Shown here: piece after piece, positions 7,172-12,998 of the stretch | Position numbering within the stretch: the stretch's first letter is position 1 | Layout of the letters: each line of letters begins with the position of its first letter | DNA from: an uncultured Agathobaculum sp. | Lineage (GTDB): Bacteria; Bacillota; Clostridia; Oscillospirales; Butyricicoccaceae | Reading direction: 5' to 3' | NCBI GenBank assembly: GCA_944380945.1 | Contig: CALWJG010000012.1 | Coordinates: 1 to 17,712 of the forward strand | DNA: 17,712 bases | Translations under genes and position numbers: made by a program | Notes under the pieces: generated by a model | The model's input: the letters and a program-made list of their open reading frames with translations, nothing else | What the model was told of the DNA's origin: nothing | Database searches by the model: none

Positions 7172-7381
7172 ATGAAAAAACAGGACAGGCAGGCGATCTG
7201 CGCGGTGCTGGCGGCGGCCTGCGTGCTGCTGGCGGGCGCTTTCGCGCCCGCGCAGCCGCGCGCGGTGTGGTGGTGCACGGCGTTTGCAGTCGCGCCCGCC
7301 GAGGCGGCGGAGGATGCGGCGCAAGGCGGCGTGGAATACCGCTGCTGGCTGGCGGACTGGCTGCGGTCGATTTTCGGTTAG
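7172..7381 (+). CDS. Possible small exported or membrane-anchored protein
   Basis: This 69-residue reading frame begins MKKQDRQAICAVLAAACVLL. That is a lysine/arginine-containing N-terminus followed by a hydrophobic core of about 18 residues, ending AGAFAPAQ. It looks like a signal peptide or a single membrane anchor. The rest (VWWCTAFAVAPAEAAEDAA, then VEYRCWLADWLRSIFG) has two further cysteines and an aromatic C-terminus, and matches no family I know. The ATG lies 2 bases after the T-run of the ispE terminator, so it would be translated only from read-through transcripts or an unseen promoter. The GGAAGGCGG of the terminator stem is the only ribosome binding site candidate. High GC produces chance frames here, so this is a tentative call based on the signal-like N-terminus. 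Confidence 0.4.
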   Translation: MKKQDRQAICAVLAAACVLLAGAFAPAQPRAVWWCTAFAVAPAEAAEDAAQGGVEYRCWLADWLRSIFG

Positions 7382-7415
7382 GCCGCCCGTATTGCCGCGC
7401 ATGAACCGCGTGGCG

Positions 7416-7451
7416 GATGTTCCGCGGCGCTCCCGCCCTGCGAGGAACATC
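7416..7451. repeat. Inverted repeat GATGTTCC / GGAACATC
   Basis: Eight-base arms at 7416-7423 and 7444-7451 enclose 20 GC-rich bases, and imperfect pairing of GGCG with CGCC continues outward. It is the first of the hairpins in the non-coding block 7382-7917. It has no T-run, so it is not an obvious terminator. Confidence 0.5.
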
Positions 7452-7546
7452 TGCGCCCCCGCGCACGCCTTAAATTATGCAGCGCTCTTGCGCGGCGCTT
7501 CACCCCCTGTCAGCCAAATATCCGCGCCGCAGGCGCGCATCAAACA

Positions 7547-7692
7547 GAAAACAGCGGCAAAGCCGCTGTTTTCATCAAAAGTCCGGCTCTGCCGGACTTT
7601 TTATACCAGTGCAGAGAAAAGTTTCGTTTATCGGAACTTTTCGCAGCTTTGGACGTGTCCGCGTCTTACGCGGCACGTCCTCTTCGATCGAA
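7547..7692 (+). repeat. Multi-hairpin repeated element, copy 1
   Basis: An ordered series of hairpins is shared with 11476-11621. (a) A 12-bp stem with an AAA loop (7547-7573). (b) An 11-bp stem with a TCT loop and a T-run (7577-7602). (c) An 11-bp stem with one G-U pair and a 5-base loop (7616-7642). (d) A 13-bp stem with one bulged T and a CTT loop (7651-7680). It ends in TCGATCGAA. Hairpin a is identical in both copies, b nearly so, c has diverged, and d keeps its shape and bulge while its bases change in compensating pairs. The element has no coding capacity. It lies between the ispE operon and the DUF4330 operon and at least acts as a terminator. It could be a REP/MITE-like dispersed repeat or a structured RNA. 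Confidence 0.75.
7577..7602 (+). terminator. Intrinsic terminator within element copy 1
   Basis: AAAAGTCCGGC (7577-7587) pairs with GCCGGACTTTT (7591-7601) around TCT, and five T end the structure (7598-7602). The A-tract on the left makes it usable on both strands. It would stop any read-through from ispE or the small frame at 7172. Confidence 0.85.
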
Positions 7693-7709
7693 ACCGTGGT
7701 TTCGATCGA
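7684..7709. repeat. 26-bp palindrome TCGATCGAAACC-GT-GGTTTCGATCGA
   Basis: Perfect 12-base arms (7684-7695 and 7698-7709) are separated only by GT. The first nine bases coincide with the TCGATCGAA that ends the multi-hairpin element, which in copy 2 is not followed by the mirror half. It could be an end of the mobile unit or a protein-binding site. Confidence 0.6.
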
Positions 7710-7715
7710 GGTTTT

Positions 7716-7771
7716 ATCACAGCGGCGCGACGGCAGGAGATTGCCCCTTTCCAAAATCATGCCGCTGTGAT
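7716..7771 (+). repeat. 56-bp inverted-repeat unit A
   Basis: The unit is bounded by ATCACAGCGGC (7716-7726) and its exact inverse GCCGCTGTGAT (7761-7771). It matches unit B at 55 of 56 positions, differing only at 7735 (A here, T in B). It has no coding capacity. Unlike unit B it is followed by TGATATGG rather than TATAATGG, so its potential -10 is degraded. Confidence 0.85.
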
Positions 7772-7797
7772 GATATGGCTGCACGCAGCCATATCAT
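7770..7797. repeat. 13-bp hairpin between the two 56-bp units
   Basis: Arms 7770-7782 and 7785-7797 (core ATATGGCTGC / GCAGCCATAT) are perfectly complementary around a 2-base centre. The left arm overlaps the last two bases of unit A. An AT-rich stretch (7798-7814) follows before unit B. Confidence 0.7.
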
Positions 7798-7809
7798 ACT
7801 TATTTTATA

Positions 7810-7875
7810 ATTATATCACAGCGGCGCGACGGCTGGAGATTGCCCCTTTCCAAAATCATGCCGCTGTGATATAAT
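7810..7875 (+). repeat. 56-bp unit B with extended 16-bp terminal inverted repeats
   Basis: The core 7815-7870 repeats unit A with one mismatch, at a period of 99 bases. Around this copy the inverted ends lengthen to 16 perfect bases (7810-7825 and 7860-7875). The unit thus resembles a 66-bp miniature inverted-repeat element. Its right end contains the -10 box of the DUF4330 operon promoter. Confidence 0.85.
7847..7875 (+). promoter_or_regulatory. Promoter of DUF4330 operon, carried by repeat unit B
   Basis: TTTCCA (7847-7852) and TATAAT (7870-7875) are 17 bases apart, and TGA before the -10 adds an extended element. The start would be near 7882, giving a leader of about 36 bases. The -35, spacer and first base of the -10 lie inside the 56-bp repeat; the rest of the -10 is in its extended end. 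Confidence 0.75.
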
Positions 7876-7917
7876 GGCTTGGTAAAATGAAGAATTCTGC
7901 CAAACCGGAGGAATACC

Positions 7918-8424
7918 ATGAAACTTATCAATGAAAAAGGCAAGCTGTTCGGCGTGATCAACATCGTCGATCTGCTCGTGCTGCTTGCCGCGATCGCTGT
8001 TGTAGCCGGCGTGGGCTACAAGCTTTTTGCCCCGCAGATCGCCGACGCCACCGCCGCACAGGTGGATATGACCGTGACCGTGCGCGTGCGCGGCGCAACG
8101 CCCTTCCTTGTGGCGGAGCTCGAGCGCAACAGCCAGGTCGGCAAAAAGCTGGTCAGCGGCAACTCCTATGTCAACGCCAAGATCACCGACATGAAGATCG
8201 AGGACTATGTGCAGCAGGTGACCACCGCGGACGGCCGCATCGTCGATGCGCTGGACGGCACCAAGAAGGACGTGGTCTTCACCATCGAGACCACGGTGCC
8301 CAAGGACACCCCGACCCCGTCAATCGGCACGCAGGAGATCCGCGCCGGCCGCACGATGATCGTCAAGACCAACGACTTTGAGACCACCGGCAACATCGAC
8401 AGCGTCGATATCGCGGACGAATAA
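7918..8424 (+). CDS. DUF4330 domain protein, membrane-anchored
   Basis: This 168-residue protein belongs to the DUF4330 family. It has a short basic cytoplasmic start (MKLINEKGKLFGVINIVDLL), one membrane helix (about residues 14-34) and an extracytoplasmic region. The latter has the repeated beta-rich pattern VDMTVTVRVRGATPFLVAEL, then KKLVSGNSYVNAKITDMK and VFTIETTVPKD. No catalytic residues are evident and the family's biochemical role is unknown. GGAGG lies 7 bases before the ATG. The O-antigen-ligase-like gene begins 4 bases after the stop, so the two products probably work together at the membrane, perhaps in surface polysaccharide assembly (inference). The promoter comes from repeat unit B. 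Confidence 0.88.
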   Translation: MKLINEKGKLFGVINIVDLLVLLAAIAVVAGVGYKLFAPQIADATAAQVDMTVTVRVRGATPFLVAELERNSQVGKKLVSGNSYVNAKITDMKIEDYVQQVTTADGRIVDALDGTKKDVVFTIETTVPKDTPTPSIGTQEIRAGRTMIVKTNDFETTGNIDSVDIADE

Positions 8425-8428
8425 GCCT

Positions 8429-10018
8429 ATGAAAGCGATTTTTTTCAACAGCCTGCTCGTGCGGGCGGTGCTGCGCCTGCGCGAATGGTACCATGAGGGC
8501 GTGATCGCCGCGTTTTTCCGCCGCATTGCGGACGCATATCCGGATTCCCGCTTCCGCCAGCTGTGGGACCGCTTCTGCGCCGCGCCGCTCTGCTCGGCGG
8601 CAAACAGCGGCTACGCGCGCCTGATGGCCGCGCTGCGGCGCTTTGTCGAGCGGCTCGGGGATGCGGCGGCAAACAGCCTGATCTACCGCATCTGCCTCGC
8701 CGTCTGGCGGCCGGTCTCCACCTTTCTGGGCGGCGGCCTGATCGGCAAGGCGTGCCGGTTTTTCGGCGTGCGCGGCCTGCTGCTCGTCTGTCTGGCGCTC
8801 TATCTGCCGCTGGACTACTTTATCCGGAACTATATCCCGATCGCCGTCATCGGCTCGGTATGGGACGAATGCTTCATGCTCGCAGCCATCGCCTACATCC
8901 TGTGGCACACCGCGATGAAGCGCGCGCCCATCCAGCCGCGCACCACCCCGGTGGACGCCTATCTGCTGCTGTTCATCGGCGTGGGCTTTTTCCTGATGTG
9001 CGCGGTGTCGCCCGACATGGGCATCGCGATCGACGGCTACCGCGCGGTCGTGCAGTACCTGTTCTGGTTCTTTATCGTCACCCGCCTGATCGAGGATGAC
9101 CGCGATTTCGCGATCTTTTACGGCACGCTGGTCGTCATGGCGCTTGTCGTGGCGGCGCACGGCATCTATCAGTATATCGTCGCCGCGCCCATGCCCGCAA
9201 GCTGGGTCTCCCAGACCGAGGAGAGCGTGCGCACGCGCGTCTACTCGATCACCGGCAGCCCGAATATCATGGGCAGCCTGCTGGTGCTGTTCGCACCCAT
9301 GGTGGCGGGCATCGCGTATTACAGCAAAAAGATGTGGATCAAGGTGCTGGCCGTCTGCGCGACCGGCATGATGTGCCTGTGCTGCATCTTCACCTTCTCC
9401 AAGGGCGCATGGGGCGGTCTGGCGGTGGCGGTGATCGTGTTTGCGATCTTTCTGGACCGCCGCCTGATCGCGCTGATGGGCGTGGCCGGCGCGGGCGCGC
9501 TGCTCGCCATCCCCTCGATCGCCACGCGCATCACCTATCTGTTCACCGCCGACTATGCGGCGGCCAGCGCGCGCGCCGGCCGCGCCGTGCGGTGGGCGAC
9601 CGGTCTGGACCTGCTGCGCCGCGAAAATCCCCTGCTGGGCTTCGGTCTGGGACGCTTCGGCGGCGCGGTCGCCATGCAGAACAAGGTGATCGAGGAGACC
9701 GAGACCTTTGAATATTTTTATATGGACAACTATTACCTCAAGACGCTGGTCGAGATGGGCTATATCGGCCTGATCTTCTTCATCCTGCTGCTCATCGGCA
9801 TGGCGCTGTGGTGCCTGCGCTCGATCGGGCGCACGGGCTACACCCAGACCGACCGCACGCGCGTGCTGGCGGTGTCCATGTTCGCCGGCATGTGCGGCGT
9901 GCTGCTGCACTGCTACTTTGAGAACATCTTCGAGGTGCCGTATATGATGGCCTACTTCTGGAGCATGGCCGCAGCGGTGCTCTATCTGGGCTATTTCCGC
10001 AAGCGGCGCGCCGGATAG
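8429..10018 (+). CDS. O-antigen ligase/polymerase-like membrane protein (Wzy_C family)
   Basis: This 529-residue polytopic membrane protein has about 12 hydrophobic segments from residue 105 onward. The SITGSPNIMGSLLVLFAPM segment, the large extracytoplasmic loop rich in arginines (ARAGRAVRWATGLDLLRREN), and GFGLGRFGGAVA with a following YMDNYYLKTLVEMGYIG are typical of WaaL/Wzy-type proteins, which polymerise or transfer lipid-linked glycans outside the membrane. About 100 amphipathic, arginine-rich residues precede the first membrane helix, which is long for the family. In a Gram-positive context it would build a cell-wall or capsular glycan rather than LPS. The start at 8429 lacks a good ribosome binding site and lies 4 bases after the DUF4330 stop, so translation is probably coupled. 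A strong terminator follows. Confidence 0.88.
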   Translation: MKAIFFNSLLVRAVLRLREWYHEGVIAAFFRRIADAYPDSRFRQLWDRFCAAPLCSAANSGYARLMAALRRFVERLGDAAANSLIYRICLAVWRPVSTFLGGGLIGKACRFFGVRGLLLVCLALYLPLDYFIRNYIPIAVIGSVWDECFMLAAIAYILWHTAMKRAPIQPRTTPVDAYLLLFIGVGFFLMCAVSPDMGIAIDGYRAVVQYLFWFFIVTRLIEDDRDFAIFYGTLVVMALVVAAHGIYQYIVAAPMPASWVSQTEESVRTRVYSITGSPNIMGSLLVLFAPMVAGIAYYSKKMWIKVLAVCATGMMCLCCIFTFSKGAWGGLAVAVIVFAIFLDRRLIALMGVAGAGALLAIPSIATRITYLFTADYAAASARAGRAVRWATGLDLLRRENPLLGFGLGRFGGAVAMQNKVIEETETFEYFYMDNYYLKTLVEMGYIGLIFFILLLIGMALWCLRSIGRTGYTQTDRTRVLAVSMFAGMCGVLLHCYFENIFEVPYMMAYFWSMAAAVLYLGYFRKRRAG

Positions 10019-10031
10019 GCTTCCCGATCAA

Positions 10032-10069
10032 AAAACAACACCGGACTTTCGGCAGTCCGGTGTTGTTTT
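10032..10069. terminator. Bidirectional terminator between ligase gene and brnQ
   Basis: Sixteen perfect base pairs (10032-10047 with 10054-10069, core ACACCGGACT / AGTCCGGTGT) close on the loop TTCGGC. A T-rich tail lies on the right and an A-tract on the left. It sits 13 bases after the plus-strand stop and 10 bases past the minus-strand brnQ stop, so it serves both converging genes. Confidence 0.92.
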
Positions 10070-10079
10070 GTTTGGGCAT

Positions 10080-11372
10080 TTACCGCTGCGGCGCCGCCGC
10101 ATCCCTGCGGGACAGGAGCAGGCCGAGCAGCAGCCCGGCAAGCGCCGGCACGGCCCAGCCGAAGCCCAGCCCGGCCAGCGGCAGGCGGTCCAGCAGCGCG
10201 GAAAGCCCCGGCAGGGCAAACGCATCCGCCACGCTCTGCACGCAGGTCAGGCCCACTGCGAGCGGGTAGACCCAGCGGTACGCGGCCAGACGCGGCACGA
10301 ACGACAGCGCGATCAGCACGATCGCAACCGGGTAAATGGCGTTCAGCACGGGCGTGGACAGCGCAATGATGCCCGCCAGCCCGATGTTGGACACGACCAT
10401 GCTCGCCAGCGCGAAGAACGCGGCGAACGCCGCATAGGGCACGCGCGGGAACAGGCCGTGGAAATACTCGCTCACGCAGGAGATCAGGCCGATGCAGGTG
10501 TTGAGGCAGGCGATGACGAAGATCGCCGCGAGCAGCACCAGACCGGGGCGGCCGAACAGGCCGCGCGCAAGCTGGGTGAGCGTGTCCGCGCCGGTCGCGC
10601 CGCCCGGGAAGGCCGCGCCCGAGAGCGCGCCCGCGTGCGTCAGCATGGCGTAGATGGCGAGCAGCACCGCGCCCGCGACCCAGCCCGCGCGGATGGTGCC
10701 GCGCACGACCTGCCGCTCGTCCGCCACGCCCTTGGCGCGGATGTTGAGCGCGATGACCGCGCCGAAGTTGAGCGCCGCGATCGTGTCCATGGTCTGATAG
10801 CCGGCCAGAAAGCCCGCCGCCGCGGGCAGGGCGGTATAGGGCTCGCCCGCGGCGGCGTAGTGCGCCGCGGGCGGGTGCAGCAGGCAGCCCGCAAACAGCA
10901 CGACGATCAGCACGATCAGCGCCGGGCAGAGCAGCTTGCCCAGACGGTCGGTCAGCTTTTCCGGGCGGAGCGCCACCAGAAAGGCCGCGGCGAAAAACAG
11001 CGCCGAATAGATCAGCTGCCTTGCCGCCCCGCCGCCCACGAGCGGCGCGAGCATCTCAAACGAGGTGCTCGCCGTGCGCGGGATGGCAAGGCACGGGCCG
11101 ATCGACAGGTAGATCAGCAGCGTGAACACCGCGGCAAAGCGCGGGTGCACCCGTCCGGCGAGCGCGGCCAGGCCGCCCGACCGCGCCACCGCGATCACGC
11201 CGAGCACAGGCAGGCCGATCGCGCTCATGGCGAAGCCCGCAAAGGCGAACCAGGTGTTCGCGCCCGCCTGCGCGCCGAGAAACGGCGGGAAAATCAGGTT
11301 CCCCGCGCCGAAAAACATGGAAAACAGCGTAAAGCCGACAAAGAGCAGGTTTCTGCCCTGCAGTTTCTGCAT
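10080..11372 (-). CDS. brnQ: Branched-chain amino acid:cation symporter (BrnQ/LIVCS family)
   Basis: This 430-residue, about 12-helix transporter takes up leucine, isoleucine and valine with sodium or protons. The N-terminus MQKLQGRNLLFVGFTLFSMF runs into the family signature FGAGNLIFPPFLG. Other conserved segments are GPCLAIPRTASTSFEM, GFLAGYQTMDTIAALNFG and NTCIGLISCVSEYFHG. The length is typical. The ATG at 11372 has AGGGGGA about 9 bases upstream and a promoter at 11403-11431. It converges on the O-antigen-ligase-like gene, sharing the terminator at 10032-10069. It is probably monocistronic, isolated upstream from the PBP gene by the multi-hairpin element copy 2. Confidence 0.95.
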   Translation of the reverse strand: MQKLQGRNLLFVGFTLFSMFFGAGNLIFPPFLGAQAGANTWFAFAGFAMSAIGLPVLGVIAVARSGGLAALAGRVHPRFAAVFTLLIYLSIGPCLAIPRTASTSFEMLAPLVGGGAARQLIYSALFFAAAFLVALRPEKLTDRLGKLLCPALIVLIVVLFAGCLLHPPAAHYAAAGEPYTALPAAAGFLAGYQTMDTIAALNFGAVIALNIRAKGVADERQVVRGTIRAGWVAGAVLLAIYAMLTHAGALSGAAFPGGATGADTLTQLARGLFGRPGLVLLAAIFVIACLNTCIGLISCVSEYFHGLFPRVPYAAFAAFFALASMVVSNIGLAGIIALSTPVLNAIYPVAIVLIALSFVPRLAAYRWVYPLAVGLTCVQSVADAFALPGLSALLDRLPLAGLGFGWAVPALAGLLLGLLLSRRDAAAPQR

Positions 11373-11402
11373 ATCGATCCATCCCCCTTTGGTCGTGTTT
11401 CC

Positions 11403-11431
11403 ATTATACTATGCCCGGCGCGCGGATGCAA
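11403..11431 (-). promoter_or_regulatory. Promoter of brnQ
   Basis: On the minus strand a perfect TATAAT (11408-11403) lies 17 bases from TTGCAT (11431-11426). Transcription would start near 11396, about 24 bases before the ATG. No riboswitch or T-box-like structure is apparent between the start and the gene. Confidence 0.7.
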
Positions 11432-11475
11432 ACAGGGAAATGCCTGCCTGCCGCGCCGGAAACCGGCATACAGCA

Positions 11476-11621
11476 GAAAACAGCGGCAAAGCCGCTGTTT
11501 TCCTAAGCAGTCCGGCTCTGCCGGATTTTTATCCCAGGCGGAGCAGGCGTTTCGCCTGTCAGAGCTTCTGCCCCATTCGGATGTATCCGGGCGTGCGCCC
11601 GGTACATCCCGCTCGATCGAA
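11476..11621 (+). repeat. Multi-hairpin repeated element, copy 2
   Basis: This is the second copy of the element at 7547-7692, in the same orientation. Hairpin a (11476-11502) is identical. Hairpin b (11509-11527) loses one G-C pair to G-U. Hairpin c is replaced by CAGGCG-TTT-CGCCTG (11544-11558). Hairpin d (11579-11609) keeps a 7-bp stem, a bulged T and a second stem, with four pairs changed on both sides. It ends in TCGATCGAA (11613-11621), 3 bases before the PBP stop codon on the other strand. By position it terminates the ftsW-PBP operon (minus) and insulates brnQ. The flanks differ between copies, as expected of a mobile or dispersed element. Confidence 0.75.
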
Positions 11622-11624
11622 GTC

Positions 11625-12998
11625 TTAGTACGCCCGCTCGACCGCCGCCGTCAGCACCTGCGAGGCGATTGTGCCCGCGACCGACGAACCGCCGCCGCCG
11701 CGCTCGACCAGCACGATGAACGCATAGGGCGTGGCCTCGTCCCGCAGGAAGCCGGTGAACCACGCGTTCGGGCTCTGGTCCGGGCCGATCTCGGCCGTGC
11801 CCGACTTGGCGCAGATGTCCATGCCCGGGAAACGGTCCTGCCCGTAGGTCTCGATGACGTTGTTGTGCATCATGTCCGCGATGGTGGACGCGGTGTCCGC
11901 CTCGATCAGCTTACCCGACTTGTGCGCAAAGTAAATGCCGGTCGGCAGGCCGAACGAGGTCGAGGATTTTTCGATCAGGCGCGGCACCGCGGCCTTGCCG
12001 CCGTTCGCGATCGCGCCCATGAACTGCAGCATGTTGATCGGGCACATGGTGTCCTCTCCCTGACCGACGCCCGCCCACGCGAGCTGGTTGTCGTTGCCGG
12101 AGAAGTTGAAGTGCCCCTCCGAGGTGCGGATGCCGTCCACCTCGATGGATTCGGTCAGGCCGGCGGCGTCCGTGTACTGCTGCATCACGTCCCCGCCCAG
12201 CTCGACCGCGAGCTGGCCGAACACGCCGTTGCAGGAGTTCGCCAGCGCGTCCTCGATGTCCATTTCGCCGTGCGCATAGGGACAGGTGACCACGTCCCCG
12301 CCGATCTCGACCGAGCCGGTGCAGGTCCAGGTGCGCTCGAACAGGTCGGGGATGTTCTCGACCGCGGCGTCCAGCGTGACGACCTTGAAGATCGAACCTG
12401 GGATGGAGTTGGCCGACAGCAGGCGGTTGACGTACACGCCGTCCCACGCGGGGTCCTCGGGGTCGATGTCCGGCGGGTCGGCGGGGTCGAAGGTCGGGGT
12501 GGAGACCATGCACAGGATCTCGCCGGTCTTGTAGTTGTACACGCCCACCGTGCCGCTCATGCCGCCCAGCGCCTGATAGGCGATGTTGTTGAGGTAGGCG
12601 TCAATGGTCAGATAGAGCTCGTTGCCCGCGCCGAGCGGCGAATAGGCGCCGGTCAGCACGTTGTAGCCCGCGAGCTTGTCCGCAAAGGCGGTCAGCGCGC
12701 CCGCGCCGATGTTGCCCGCCGGGTCGCCGACCGCGTGCAGGGTCGCGCGGCGGATGTCGCCGTCCTCGTGGTAGACGCGGCTGCCGTCCGCCGTCATGGT
12801 GGAGAGCACGTCGCCGTCCCGGTCGAGGATGGTGCCGCCCTTGAGCACGCCCTCGTTGGTGTACAGATGGCGGTTATAGGGGTAGGAGGCCCAGTCGCCG
12901 CCGTCCGCCACAAAGCGGAAGCAGAAAAAGGCCAGCCCGATGCCGAGCAGCGCGGCCAGAATCAGGCAGAACACGCCGCGTTTTTCGATTTTCCGCAT
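11625..12998 (-). CDS. Class B penicillin-binding protein (peptidoglycan transpeptidase, PBPA/FtsI-like)
   Basis: This 457-residue enzyme cross-links peptidoglycan. A basic tail and one membrane helix (about residues 9-29) anchor it, leaving the rest outside. A short N-terminal region (GTILDRDGDVLS is the usual class B box) leads to the transpeptidase domain. The catalytic triad of motifs is complete: SIFK (S202, K205), SCN (S255, N257) and KSG (K398-G400), the last a variant of the usual KTG. It is compact, like actinobacterial PbpA, with no PASTA repeats. The ATG directly abuts the stop codon of the FtsW/RodA gene, so the pair is translationally coupled, as expected for a SEDS glycosyltransferase and its cognate PBP. 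The extracytoplasmic part is rich in Asp and Gly. Confidence 0.93.
   Translation of the reverse strand: MRKIEKRGVFCLILAALLGIGLAFFCFRFVADGGDWASYPYNRHLYTNEGVLKGGTILDRDGDVLSTMTADGSRVYHEDGDIRRATLHAVGDPAGNIGAGALTAFADKLAGYNVLTGAYSPLGAGNELYLTIDAYLNNIAYQALGGMSGTVGVYNYKTGEILCMVSTPTFDPADPPDIDPEDPAWDGVYVNRLLSANSIPGSIFKVVTLDAAVENIPDLFERTWTCTGSVEIGGDVVTCPYAHGEMDIEDALANSCNGVFGQLAVELGGDVMQQYTDAAGLTESIEVDGIRTSEGHFNFSGNDNQLAWAGVGQGEDTMCPINMLQFMGAIANGGKAAVPRLIEKSSTSFGLPTGIYFAHKSGKLIEADTASTIADMMHNNVIETYGQDRFPGMDICAKSGTAEIGPDQSPNAWFTGFLRDEATPYAFIVLVERGGGGSSVAGTIASQVLTAAVERAY

Noticed and set aside
7716..7870. Possible CRISPR array
   Set aside because: There are only two repeats, each with its own inverted ends, separated by 43 bases that themselves form a hairpin. 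No cas gene is present.
7284..7874. 196-codon plus-strand frame through the hairpin island
   Set aside because: It translates palindromic repeats, with the same short peptide appearing twice from the 56-bp units, and has no ribosome binding site or recognisable domain.
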